64,000 nt of DNA, from assembly GCF_900496995.4 (NCBI RefSeq), contig NC_044012.1, forward strand, positions 3,968,001-4,032,000, in the 5' to 3' direction. Positions 1 through 12,643 of this stretch are shown in pieces. Source of the DNA: Aquila chrysaetos chrysaetos. Taxonomy: Eukaryota; Chordata; Aves; Accipitriformes; Accipitridae. A program made the position numbers and the translations under genes. The notes under the pieces are model-generated. The model was not told where the DNA came from and searched no databases. It saw only the letters and a list, made by a program, of their open reading frames with translations. The stretch's first letter is position 1. Each line of letters opens with the position of its first letter.

Positions 1-3000
1 TCTTCTGCTTTGACGAGAGATGAAGCTGATACAGCAGTCTCAGTTTACAAGTTTCAACACTACCTTACAACAAAAATACCTTAGTGCAAACAGGACAGAC
101 AGATGTTAACGTGGTCTTTGGAACAATATGTTTTATTTACTGGTTTAAGACTTCCAAAATCTACAAGATAACAGGCTTAGATAATATAATGTGTACTGTT
201 TTCCTGCCTTCAAAAACTTCAGCAATGGCCTGAGTTTAAAAATTAGAAACCACTGCACATAAATAAGTCTGTCTCAGTTATGAAACTGAGAGCAACAGGG
301 GAAAGATTTTCCAGGAAGTCTGACCTGTTATTTAGGTACCTAAATAAAAACTGTTTAAGGAAAATATTGGATCTGCTATATTTTAAATTTGCAAAATAAG
401 GACAAGAGGTATACAAGACAGACTAAAACATGCAAATAAACATAGCAATTGTCTACCAAGGAGGTTATTTATTTTTACAATAAATGTGAGAGCCTCTAAA
501 GCCCTTATATGCTACACTACATAAACTTAGAAGTTTGAGCTGTTCACTAGAAGGACTATCGAAACAGACAAGATAACATGACATAGGTGGAAAAGCAGTG
601 GCACAAAGCCATGACTAAGCAGAGGAGGTGGCAGAATTGCAAACAAAATCCATGTCCTGCTACTTGCAAACTATCTCTTTACCAATAAGATCATATTTCC
701 TGATGACACCACCAGTTCTAACCAAATAAAAACATGCCAAAAAATAGAAAATATTTAAATCAGTCTTCTATTACATAAAAACTCTGACACCTGAAAGGGC
801 AGACAGCAAAAAGATGTAAAAGGGAAGACATCAGCACCTAGCACAGATTCAGGTGAAAATTCTTCTGCAAGTGTTGAAATGTATTTGTTATTAAATTATT
901 AATGCTCAAGTATTTCAGAATATATTGTTAAAGCAGCGAAGTTTGAAACGTGTTGTGCACACATACAATCTTTTTGTTAATATAACTAGGATATTAGGAT
1001 AACAAATAACTATAACTAGGAAAATTAGCATAAAAATTATGAAAAAGGTATTTATTTTTAATGTCTATCAGTAACTTTTTAGGTTAACTGTGTTTTTCCC
1101 CATTTTTGTATCATACTAAATAAGAATGTTATTAGGACCTTTAGCATCCTCTTGTGGTCATAAAACTGCTTTGTAAACAATGTCTAGAGCAATTACAGCG
1201 AGTTTTGTTTCTTTCAACAAAGAATTATTTTTGTGTACAGCAGTTACATTCAATACCACATTTTCATCTCACATCTAACATTTACACAATAGCTAAAGGA
1301 ACTTTTAACAAGAGTATCGGAAGAAAAAAACCCACTTGCAACCATGAGAAAACCTTCTTAAAATTTCAAAGCCTGTTATAAAGCACATGTCACTAACCAG
1401 AAAGAATTCACATTCACTTTGGTGGATACTGACTTGTGAAACATAGCCTTGATTTGAAAACATATCTATCTAGAATAATATTATCATATTTAGAAATTTC
1501 TGTTGGTAAACAGAAAACATTTTGCTGAAGTTTATTCACCAGGTGGGGTTATTACAAACACCTGTCACATTTTGGGGGGGGGGGGGGGGGGGGGAGATAA
1601 TTCCCTAATCAATGCAAGTCCAAAGTTTAACAAAAGAGAAACCCTGTGGATATGGTCTCCATGCTGAAGAGATATGTGTTACAAGTTAGCAATTTAAGGC
1701 TTAGCTTGAGACTATTATTTGGCAAATATCACATATGTCACTCACATCTTTCTTCATATCCAGACGATGATAAAAAAATGCCAGGACAACACTGCTAGAT
1801 AACCCTACACAAAATCAGTTTCTGCAAGAATGCATTTTGATAGTACAACAGGATAACTTTCTGAAGTTGTTTATAAAAAAGCCCAAACCTTGCTACCCTC
1901 CCTGCCACAATTACTTCTAGTGCTTACCTAGCTTTATTAGTAACAAAAAATTTTCTACTATGTAACATTGAAACACACCTTTGTTACAAATTAAACTAAG
2001 TAATTCTTGTCTTGTTCACTACAGTCTTGGGAGAGCAGTGACTTGTCATCTTCTTTATGAATTTGTTTTATGTATTTGAAGTTACATCCATGATGACTCC
2101 AACAATCTCATCCGAGACAAAGTAAATACAAATTTTCCATGTTTGCCAAGAGAGTATGGTTTTCAAGTCTTACTTCTGTTTTCGCTGCTGCACTATTACA
2201 CCTTCCTTGAGAAGTAATGCCCAAAGACTGGCATTTTCATTGAGTCCTCAACAGCAACAACAGAATTATAGTTATCTTCCATCTTTTCCATGTAAATTGG
2301 TATTAACACACAGTGGAAAAAAACTTTGTCATCTTCAGCTTTACTACAGACACTTATCAATTCCCTAGAACTTACAGATCCTTTTATTCTCTAATACTAT
2401 TACCAACCATTTATTCTTTGTACTGTATGCTTGCATTTGATTTCTGTTCTGGTGTATTCTTCCATACTTGCATTTACTGGATTCCCCCCCTCCTAATTTA
2501 AAATCATTCCAGATTTATTCAGATCTTAAATGTTTGTGTTCTTCAATTCATCTGAAATTCTCCCTGCTGTAAACAAATTTTACGTGCACTGTTAATTCCA
2601 CCATCATCCACAATGAAAACACTGCAAGAAAACATGACTCAGAAAATCTTCTTAGACTCTCCCATTGAAATTTTTCCTAAAGTTACCAAGAACAGTTAAA
2701 AGACTACTCAGAGAACAGCTAGTTTTCCAATCACTTATTTCCCTAGTTACTTAGAACATTAGATAAGGCATTATTAACTATTATCAGGTTTGGCAAGTGA
2801 AGCCTGGAAGAGAGCCTTATTTTTTACAAATATGGACTATTTATAACCTTACTGTCCCTTAGAAATGAATTATTAAAATGTTTGTCCTAGCATCTAAATT
2901 AGGCTAAGGTATATAATTAGTACAGTTGTCCCTTTCTAAATATGCAAGTGCTGTACCTTACTTCTCTACCATTCTGATGCTATCTGCCTTGAGTTTTGCC

Positions 3001-5544
3001 AAATAAACATCAATGGGTCATAGTTTGCTTTAGAAGTTCGTTTAACTGGTTCACTAGTGGTGCCAGTAAAGCTCACCACACACCTTACCCACTTGCTAAA
3101 ATTAACCCTTTGGTATTTTTTTCTCAAGATTAACATGAAATTTCTTTGTCTGTTCTATTTATCTTCTAGTCCTGATCTTCATCTCCTTATCTTACGTAGC
3201 TTTCATTTAAATTTGAGGACTAAGAAACCACAGACCTTTGCAGTTGAATCAAGTAGCATTAAACAATCTTCAAGGTGTCTGTGAATCGTTAACCTCCCTT
3301 GTAAGAACTGGTGAAATTACAGCACAAACCAGCAATTTGTCCCTGGAAAAGTAACTTATCTTCTTGTGTCCTGAGCAGCTGTTCTAAATAAAAACCGTAC
3401 AGAAAAGCCTCAGAGCTCCAACATCAAGTCAGAAGATTTGCTAATTTTGCTTGCTAAACTCGAGATACTTTAGGTCTAGATTTTACCTGTGTTTAGCACC
3501 CTACGGCACTTGTGGTCAAAAATTCATTCCCATTGGCACGAGTTGAAACTGGTGAATTCCCAGCAAATCCAACAACAGGATCTCAACTCAGCCACACAGA
3601 AAACAAGGAACACAATCAGCAGCTACCTATGAAAAACATACAGGATTGCTATATACCCTTATACAATGATGTTAACCTAGGCAAAAGATTTGAAATTAAT
3701 TATGTACAGAACAGAGCAAATTATCTGTCTGGAAATCATAAATTGAAACTCATGTAACACATTTTAGAGTGGGGGGGTATGAACAAAGCACTAATGTACC
3801 CATTTTACAAACAGGACAGAGAACATTAAAAAAAGAACAGACAATGAAGAAAGTCACCTTTTTCCACAGAGCAAAGCACTGATTACATGGCATTCAGATC
3901 TTCAAGTAAACGTTTTATACTGAAATCAGTAGCATCTGAATTACAGGAATTGCAGCAATATAACTCCTACCTAAATCAGCTACAATGAGAAGATGAATTC
4001 CTTTTCACTGAAAAAGGATCTATACTCAGACTGTTCCTCTGCAAAACCAGCTAGCCAACAGTGAAGGTGCAGAAGAAAACTGTATAAAAATTACATTGCT
4101 ATTTCAATACATTAAAGACAAAATAAAAAGCTCTGCTCCCACCTGGTGGCAAAAAATAGTATGGAAACAGTAAAAGTCTAGAAAGTTAACTTAAAGCTGA
4201 AGCAACTTGGACAAGAGGAAAAAAACCTTTTCATCTATGGCAAGCAGTTCTAGCTTTATGATTGTCACAAAATAGTTTTAAGTTAAAATTCACTACCAAA
4301 TGATAGCTTAAGATTCTAAGAGTACAACAAACTCCACATGTATGGGTTCATACAAGCCACAATCACCTGGTTATACTTTTTTTTTTTTTAATACAGTCAA
4401 CTGCATTTGTAACACCTAAGTAAAAAATACGCAGAAATATAAGTTATTCCAACAGCTTTCCTCTCAACAATTTTAAGTAGTGAAACCATTACTGAGTAAG
4501 GAGGGGATGAGAGACAGGCATATACTTCTGGGTATTCTGAATAGAAATCTCCAGGTCAGCTTCTGGTTACAGTAAAAAATTTTGACTTGAAGCTGTCACA
4601 CACAAAACACTATTGTACTTGTAAATTAGCTTGTAGCATAAATAGCAGGATTTTGTACAAGCCTTTTCACATACAGAGTATTTCACAGATTTAAAAAAAT
4701 TATTTTTGTTCCAACACTCACCAGTCAGTGACACAAAATGCAACCAACTGGATATTCTTCCTCATGTTTTCTAACTGAATCTGCAAAAACGATCTCATGC
4801 ACATTCTAGCATTTCTCATTAGAACCACAAATATGACAGGACCAACTGTCAAAACCCTTATGTTATGCACTGCCTTTCCTGATGTACCCTCTGGACAGTT
4901 TCTTGTGGTTATTCTTGAATAGGCAATAGCTAGCATTGTTTCTGAATAAAATAATAGTTTATAATGGTGAAGGATAATTCTTCAAAATTTGAAAGACAGA
5001 CCTCTCAAACAGCAAATCAGTAAATATAAAAACTATTTCCTCAATTAGAATTTCTGAAGCAAGACCTATTTAGACATTACACTTAAGGTACTGTAAGAGT
5101 CCAGAAATTTCAGCTACTTTGGCATAAACATCAGTGCTCTTCCCTTCTTGTAACAGAATGCATTACAAGATTGTAAATACTGGATAATATAACACACCAT
5201 TTTCAGAACAAACTTTTCTAACATAATTCTCCTTATTACAATAGCACACAGCTGAATGCAACCAGCCTATTTAAAAATCACAGATCACTTAAAAATATTG
5301 TTTGACAAGTAGCAATAGTTTTACCACATCTGGGATAATGACATGGTAACATCCTGTTGGAATGTTTACGCAGGGGGATACAAAACTAGCTTATTTAAAT
5401 TACATCTTCCATAGCAGTGTTTGAACAGTCATCTTACTAAGAACATTAACAGAGGAATCTTCTCTATCAATACAGCACGCTCCTGTTTACAAGCAGAGTT
5501 AATACCCTTCCAGTGTAACATCCACTCGTGTGTATTAACTATAC
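1..5544 (-). other. USP10: USP10 intron 4, partial (no exon seen)
   Basis: This AT-rich stretch follows the donor of USP10 exon 4 on the minus strand and runs off the left edge. I looked on the minus strand for the next expected coding block, which in USP10 begins the catalytic domain and contains the active-site cysteine in a GNWCYINA-like context, and did not find it. The intron therefore continues beyond the window. It holds a 21-base G run at 1574-1594 and several short A/T runs. The short ORFs here have no recognisable similarity. Confidence 0.75.
1574..1594 (+). repeat. Poly-G run (21 G)
   Basis: An uninterrupted run of 21 G on the plus strand in USP10 intron 4. The G-rich strand is the template strand for USP10 transcription. 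Its exact length is liable to sequencing error. Confidence 0.9.
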
Positions 5545-6570
5545 CTGCAATCTTTATGGCTACAGGATCCTCTGAAACTGGAACAGGTCCCTCTTTGACT
5601 TCAACCTGTTTTTCAGGGACCAGAGTAGATGTGGCAGGAGGGGTATACTTAGTCTCAACATAGACCACAGATGTGGAAGCAGAGGGCTTGGAATTGTGAA
5701 AAAGACTAGCCCACGATTTTGCAGGCTGATTAACAGGGACTGATCCTGCAACCGGGACTGTTGCCTCAGTAGTAGGTGAAGCTTCCTCAGGCTTAGCTTG
5801 GTCTGAGTCAGTGCTTTCCACAGTGTGCAATTCTACCCCATTGGCAGCTGTGTCCTCACCAGAGGATTCAAGTGTTTGTCCATTAGTAACGCCAAGATTT
5901 TCAGTAGTATCAGTACCAGCATAAGACTGTACAACAGCTGTCCTTAAAGGGCTATCTCTGCCAGTCTCTGAGGGGATGCAAAACTGTTCAGAATTAGTAA
6001 CACGGCATACCTCAGGCTGCCCTGCAGTCCTGGTATTGTCTAGTGTGCTAGAAACAGAATCATCAGAGACGGCTTCATTAACGAAGTCCACAGAGTTGTC
6101 CGGGCTGTTGCAAGTCCTTGGTGTGGCCAGGGAGGGTATATCTCCCGTCAGTTCCGTATCCTCCGTGCTTATACTGTTTAGTCCCGATGAATTTGCATGG
6201 CCATTTACAAGAGCTTCTGTGGGAGCAATGCCATCGCTGACATCTTCCAAGTAACTGTAGTATCCAGGGGGTCTTTTTTTCTTCTTTTTACGCTCCCTTT
6301 GCCCAAGGCCTCCAGACAAGCCATCGTTTTCAGCGTTAGAACCGCTGTCCAAAGCGAGGGTTGGATCAGTGAACTGGCAGTCAATGGAATTGTAGTTTGT
6401 TTCACCGAGAGTATCATCAGGGGTTTTCTGAGCAGGTGCACAACTGAGAATGAATTCTGGAGCCTGAGGATTCAGAGTACTTGAAATACTGTAGTCGGTG
6501 TTATTTAGTACAGATGACTGTGTCTCAATAACTTCATTAACACCAAATTCAATCCTCTGATACTCTTCCC
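5545..6570 (-). CDS. USP10: USP10 coding exon 4 (large N-terminal regulatory exon)
   Basis: USP10 is a cysteine deubiquitinase of cytoplasm and nucleus that stabilises p53 and other clients and controls stress granules through G3BP. This 1026-nt exon is open throughout. It has acceptor TTTTCCAG|GGG at its upper end and donor GCAG|GTATAG at its lower end. The first two bases complete a Gly codon begun in exon 3, and the last base begins the next codon, as expected before the ELLEN segment. It encodes about residues 51-392. A PAM2-like PABP-binding motif ([12 protein letters not shown]) lies near residues 81-92. A basic block [16 protein letters not shown] follows, then a long Ser/Thr/Glu-rich disordered tract and the conserved KSWASLFH and [20 protein letters not shown] blocks. 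No catalytic residues are in the window. No frameshift or stop is seen. Confidence 0.96.
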
Positions 6571-7043
6571 CTGGAAAAGCAAAAGCAAACCTAACTTAGT
6601 GAATGACATCTAATCAAAAAGCTACAAAATCAAGAAAAAAACCCTGTATTTTCCTGCAACTCAGAAAACAAACTACATTCCCTCGAACAAAAATAATTCT
6701 TATTCTCTATCTCAATCCTGAAGGCTATTTCAAAATGTCATTTTCTTAAAGACAACAGAGTACGATTCAGGTTTTCTTGAACAGAGTACGTAATTTTCCA
6801 AATCACTGCACAGTTCCTGCAAATAACACTTATTAAATTCACCTATTAAAAAAAAAAAACATTAAAGCTCAATGACTTTAGCAATATTCTGCATTAAGTT
6901 AATTACTGGATAATTGCATATAAAATATAGTGCAATATTTAACTCCACACTGCTTCTAAAGCCAGTCTTTTCCACTGACAGTTACAAAATCCAAGCCTTT
7001 ACCTGTTTAACTTCTAAAAATATCCATGTGTGGAGTTTGGTTT

Positions 7044-7064
7044 GGGGGGGGGGGGGGGGGGGGG
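7044..7064 (+). repeat. Poly-G run (21 G)
   Basis: Twenty-one consecutive G on the plus strand inside USP10 intron 3, on the template strand for that gene. Confidence 0.9.
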
Positions 7065-9210
7065 CGTGCTTTGGTTTTCCTGGTGTGTAAAGACTTATCA
7101 TCATCCTTAATAACTGAAAAATATTTTCATTAATTGTATGGAAACACTGCAATTACAGCTTTTGAAACTCTAGGCTCATCAATAACTTACTTAATTTTAT
7201 CACAGTTGAATTTATTACTATATGAGAATACGATATATATGACTGTATGATTCTAAGACAAGAAATACAACAGATACGCCTCAACATAAGTCAGCGTTCA
7301 ACTTGTACATACAAGCAGTACTGAAAAATTTATGAACAGGATTGGATTGGGGGGGTTGGTTTGTTTCGGGTTTTGTTCGGATCTATTTATTTATTTACCT
7401 AGGAATTTTTTACATGCTCTTTAAAGAAACACCAAGAAATATTCTCATGGCAGGCTGCAGTATCACAAAATAGTCACAAAGTACTGCAGTTTCATGGAAC
7501 TTAATTAGTTTTATAATGCACGCGTGCTAACTAGTCACACTGAATACTTCAGTTACAACTATTTCCATAACTATCAAATAAAGACCTAAAATTAATGTAA
7601 CTGAGTCTCAAGAACGTTAAAGGTTAAGCTCACATTTTAGTAAAGTTTTGTAGGTCTTTCTATGATATGTATGTTACTGTTCCAAAGGCATTCATTTTAA
7701 TATTTTGTTTCCTCAAAGATGGGGGGGCTAAGAAACACATTTCAAATTTTTAAGACTGTTACTAGAGAACCAAATAACACTAGATAGGTATTTCCAAAGG
7801 AATGTAAGTGGATACACCACTAAACTTCAAAGATTTTGTGCAACTTACATTATGTTTGACACATCAACAAATGCCTATTTTCAACTATACCACAGACACT
7901 AAAAATAAAGTGTTTTTTTTAAAAAAAAACAAACCCAACAACATAACAAAAAGCAAGCAACAGTTCCTAAGGAAAAAAAAAAAGTTATTCGCACAACTAA
8001 AGAAATAATCCTATGGGAGAACAGACTCTAGTGGAGAATGTTTTGATACATAACTGTCAATATAACTGTTCTGAAACTCTCCAAATACTTTCTAGAGAAG
8101 TCTGCTGATGAAAATTTTAGCTTTAAAAAAAAATCTGAAAGAAAAAGAATCTATAAGGTACATGTTTTTTTAATATCAAATGAAGGGTAACAAACATTCA
8201 ATGTGTGTTGAGGTCTGACTTACACATGCAATACCAACATATTATGAATTAATGAACAAAGATATATAATACAGATTTTAATTGCTTTTCTGCTTTTATC
8301 TATTAACCTAAATGAGAAGTAAACACATTTCAATCTTGCTGCCAGTCAGACTAAAGGAAACTTTTTTTAAAAAAAAAAAAAGCGAAAACCTCTCCATACA
8401 CATCTGATTTCTCTAAGTCATGTTAACAAAAGCCTAAATTTCAAATTTTCTTCACCCTTCCCCTACACCCATGAGAAAGCATTTTATAACACCATGCCTG
8501 TCAATCCACCATTCATCAACTACTTCTGCAATCACTGACCTGCTATCACCAACCAGAAAAGAGGGCTTAAGTTTCTTTTTAAAAAATCAGCAGCCTAGAG
8601 GCAGGGAGGTGGAAAGCTGCTGCCTGATATCAATATCCACTTAAGAGGGAAGGGCTGGGAGATCTCAGACATCACCTAATTGTTCAGCAGCAACACTAAC
8701 TGGCTATCAGTGCTATACGCTGGCTGACCTGTCAGGACACACACAGCTCGAAACCAGCCACAGCTTCATTTGCTTGCAAATGCAGAGCATGGGGTTTTAA
8801 GGGGTACGGGACACAAATCCACAACAAAACTATTCCTCATTAGTTCATCTGCTTACAGAGCAACTTGTTAGTTCAAGCATGAACCAAGAGCTAGTTCTTT
8901 ACCCTTTGTTACAACAGGAACAAGCACAAGCAACAACTGATAACACCTAATATTACTCCAACCATGAGAAGAATGAATTATTTGGCACATTTCAAATCCC
9001 TACCAGTTCAAAATAATCTGGGAATTCTGCTTCTTTTCCAAAATCCCAGTTAAAAAAATAGTAATTGCTTCAAAACAAAGAACATGGTTTCCCTTCATGG
9101 GCAAGTTAAGTCTACGACAGCTAAAACTGAGAGTTCTCACTTCTGCACTCCTGTCCTGCTCCTCTACTCTACAACAAGTTTCCAGTAGCTGTGTTACCAA
9201 AAGCTAATCT

Positions 9211-9213
<3 letters not shown>

Positions 9214-9249
<36 letters not shown>
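9214..9249 (+). repeat. Poly-A run (36 A)
   Basis: Uninterrupted run of 36 A, the longest homopolymer in the window. No retrocopy or LINE body is recognisable immediately to its left, so an origin as a retroposon tail is not supported. Confidence 0.9.
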
Positions 9250-9252
<3 letters not shown>

Positions 9253-11398
9253 GAGCGAGTATTTTCTTTTTTCCTGTTTTTGGTGAACTTATCAGCTTAC
9301 TGTACACCAGACAATCACAAGAGCCAACTCAGGGCAACTGGAGAGCAGAAAACAAAACACATCCCTTACGATTATGACACAATGGTAATTTAGCTGAAGG
9401 TGCTACATGAACATCGTAAGCTAAAATCCTGCCAAGAGCATAACTGATATTCTAGCATTTAACACACAAATTAGGAAGTTACAGCTGACAAATTAAACTT
9501 TACACCTCACAGCAGCATTAGAATAATAAACATCAGTAGCTAGTGTATAGTTAGTCTATGGAATGATTGGCAGAAGCTCATTTGCTGTAAGATTGTGTCA
9601 AGTTTGTTTCAAAAAAGTGAGAGGGATTTCTTTCTATTTGTTTTGACTTTCCACTTTGCTTCTGGGCATCTTTGTTTCAATCTAGTTCACAGTGCTATTT
9701 CCGAATGGACTGAAACAGGTATATCTGTCATGAACAACATGACACGCATATTGAAACAAGTATCAACAGATACTCCAAGGATAAAGCCTATGTACAATAG
9801 CAAAAGCTGTGAATACATAGTACTACTAATCAGTCTGAACAGAGTTCTGCACATTAGAGCTTCAGCCATGATTTGATTATTCCTAGTAAGTATTAACAGA
9901 ACTTCTAATTCCGTAAAAGTTAAATACTGCAGATAAGTATAGAAAAAAAATTAGACTATGGGGAGTGACAACATGGTCAGTGTATGTCATCTTATTATAA
10001 TTATAGATATTCTGCATAAGCACAGCATTCCATTTTAGTTTCCACAGCTTCTTATGCAGCCATCACAGTGACAATATGCATGCACAGTACAGTGCAAGCT
10101 TGTTAAAGACATTTTTCAGGCAAAACCTAATTTGCTGTCATTACCTAATCTCAGGGCTGGGAGGGGTTCTCTCAGGGTCTAGGAATGATCTGAAAAACAT
10201 TTGTACAAACCAGCTTTCTGTATGGCTTGTGAACGTTAAAATCTCAGTCTTAAAGAACAGAACTTAAATCCATAGTCAGACAAAGCAATATATGACTGGA
10301 CACCCCTGTCCTCAACAACAGTTGACAATTCATAACATATGGTCCTTTTAATGAACTTTTCAAACTTCTTCTTAAAACTACTTGGGGTCCTAAAACTGGT
10401 CTTGTACTAAACAAAGGTACCAAATTTTCAGAAATGTTGCATATCTGCTTTCAAATGGGACCTGTTGTCCTTCTTTATGATGGGCTATCTTATTTACCTT
10501 TACATCAAGGCCAAAGTAGCTAAGCATAACGATTAGGTGTTCTTAAACATCAATATGTGCATTTTTGTCCTCTTAAGTACTTCTGAGAAATGTCCAGTCA
10601 GACACTTGCGTTATTTTGAAGGAGATCTGGGTAAGTCTCAGCTTCCTTGCTCTCCTCTGGTTCAGGCAAAAAAAAAAAACCACTAATTTACCTTCCACGT
10701 AAAATACTGTGAAAGTTCGGTTTAAACTATACAGATAGAGTGATGATCACATGGCAACTCCTACTTAACTGTCAGCTTTATATAACTATGAAGTAAGGCC
10801 AGGTTGTAAGGTGTATGGGTTGAGACAGAGTACATGTGTGACTGCTACAGCTTTACAACGGGAACTCTGTAATGCATTTTACATCAAGAGTCATACTTCC
10901 ACCACAAGAAAAAGGATTTTCCAGAGAAATAGCTAAGCCAGACAGAAACAAGAGTCAAAAGGAACACCAAACAGAGCACTGCTTGTAGAGCTGTCTTCAG
11001 GTTGCAACTGCCAGAAAATATTCATGCTATGGCTCTTACAGGAGGGCCAGCTGAATGCCACACTGGTTACTTATTTCTTCAGTACAAGTGCTCTAGCGAA
11101 CTTCAGCCCCCCACATTTTTACAGCTACATCCTGCAATATTTCAGCAAGACATTAAAAGTGTGTGGTAGCACAATCGGGGAGTAAGCATGTCCACTCTAA
11201 TTAGCTGAAGTTCAATGCAGTATTTTCAAATACTTTCATGAATCTTGTTCAATAAAGTTGTTTAAAAAACTAACCTGCTGAATATATGCATATACCTGCT
11301 GAATGTGTTCTAAAGATTAAATTTAAAGAGAGGCTGTAGTAAATCTAAGGTAAGCGGCACAACCTTTAAGTTAAAAAAAATAGATGTTGATTTCTTAC

Positions 11399-11459
11399 CA
11401 TCATGAAACTTACCTGTGGACTTAATACCACATGAAACTGTTTCATTGTATGGGGGGAG
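11399..11459 (-). CDS. USP10: USP10 coding exon 3
   Basis: A 61-nt exon encoding LPPYNETVSCGIKSTGKFHD plus one base of a Gly codon, about residues 31-51. Its length and pattern match the mammalian LPPY...DG segment, which supports using the lower donor, GATG|GTAAGA. The acceptor is TTTGTACAG|CTC, and the phase (0 in, 1 out) joins exons 2 and 4 without a frameshift. A second, stronger-looking donor, ACAG|GTAAGT, lies 15 nt upstream in the same phase, so using it would delete five residues (KFHDG region) in frame. No domain is assigned here; the segment lies between the G3BP-binding motif and the PAM2-like motif. Confidence 0.92.
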
Positions 11460-12037
11460 CTGTACAAAAAAGAAATGAAACTTATTTAAAGACAAAGCAA
11501 CTCTATTAACATTTGATATCAGTTTCATTTGAAACATCTGAATCCTTTAGAAGTAACACCAGTATTAAGGTTTGATTTTCTGAGAGTATATCTTGAACAC
11601 ATGCTTCTGTATTTATCAAATCCCACACTGTAGCTTCAAGTGTCCTTGCAGATTACCACAATTACTGAAAGATAAAGATTATCTTGGTTACACACCATAG
11701 GCTCATCAAATTCTCAAGCAATTCACCTCACAGCATCAGGATCCTCCTTCATCAACAGTACTCACCACGATTTTACAATGAAGAACATATCCTCTTTTTA
11801 GGCAAAAACTGAAGATAGACCAAATTACCCGTGAAAGGATGAAACAAAATTTTGCACAGACAATAGTCACACCTAAACCTTTTGATTCTCAACCTGCTTC
11901 AGCTATAGTGTTGCCCTTGAAATGTTTCAGCTAAGGTGTACTCTTAATCATATTTTTAAAAAAACAAAAATTTTTGATCATCAGCCTAAGCATAATGTAA
12001 CCACAGCATATAGTTCCTATCTGGATTGCAAATATGT

Positions 12038-12042
12038 CTGGT
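12038..12042 (+). repeat. Target-site duplication, left copy (CTGGT)
   Basis: CTGGT lies directly before the LTR 5' TG, and an identical CTGGT directly follows the LTR 3' CA at 12639-12643. An exact 5-bp duplication is what retroviral integration leaves; 5 bp is common for ERVL-like elements. Confidence 0.85.
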
Positions 12043-12638
12043 TGTCCTGGCTTTGGCTGGGATAGAGTTAATCATCTTTCTAGTAGCTGGTATAGTGTTA
12101 TGTCTTGGATTCAGTACAAGAAGAATGTTGACAACAGACTGATGTTTTCAGTTGTTGCTAAATAGTGTTTATACCAAGTCAAGGATTTTTCAGCTTCTCA
12201 TGCCCAGCCAGCAAGAAGGCTGGAGGGGCACAAGGAGTTGGGAGGGGACACAGCCAGCACAGCTGACCCAAACTGGCCAAAGGGGTATTCCAGACCATGT
12301 GACATCATGCCCAGTATATAAACTGGAGGGAGTTGCCCAGGGTGGGAGAGGATCGCTGCTCGGGAACTAACTGGGCATTGGTTGGCAAGTGGTGAACAAC
12401 TGCATTGTGCATCGCTTGTTTTGTATACTCCAATCCTTTTGTTGTTATTGTCATTTTAGTATTGTTATTATTATTACTAATTTCTTCCTTTCTGTTCTAT
12501 TAAACTGTTCTTATCTCAACCCAGGACTTTTACCTTTTTCCTTCCAATTCTCTTCGCCATCCCACTGGGGGAGTGGGGTGGGGAAGTGAGTGAGCAACTG
12601 CATGGTGCTTAGCTGCTCACTGGGGTTAAACCACAACA
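12043..12638 (+). mobile_element. Solo LTR of an endogenous retrovirus
   Basis: A 596-bp element starting TGTCCTGG and ending CCACAACA, flanked by exact 5-bp duplications. Its orientation is plus, antisense to USP10. Inside are a TATA box (TATATAAA near 12315-12322), a CRE-like TGACATCAT just upstream of it, and an ATTAAA poly(A) signal near 12499-12504. This gives the U3-R-U5 order of a complete LTR. The text closely resembles a widespread LTR family I recall from neoavian genomes; I do not assign a family name. No internal gag/pol/env sequence and no second LTR are present, so it is a recombined solo LTR. Confidence 0.9.
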
Positions 12639-12643
12639 CTGGT
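12639..12643 (+). repeat. Target-site duplication, right copy (CTGGT)
   Basis: Identical to 12038-12042 and adjacent to the LTR 3' end. Confidence 0.85.

Larger units (their letters stand above)
6571..11398 (-). other. USP10: USP10 intron 3
   Basis: A 4.8-kb AT-rich intron between exons 3 and 4. It contains a 21-base G run (7044-7064) and a 36-base A run (9214-9249) on the plus strand. I see no further exon, RNA gene or recognisable transposon; the ORFs of 60-93 codons look random. Confidence 0.85.

Noticed and set aside
5429-5544. Continuation of the USP10 exon 4 ORF past IKIA (GIVNTHEW...)
   Set aside because: A consensus donor GCAG|GTATAG lies exactly where the mammalian exon ends; the continuation is intron read-through.
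9214-9249. Poly-A run as a retrocopy tail
   Set aside because: No recognisable cDNA-like body or target duplications next to it.
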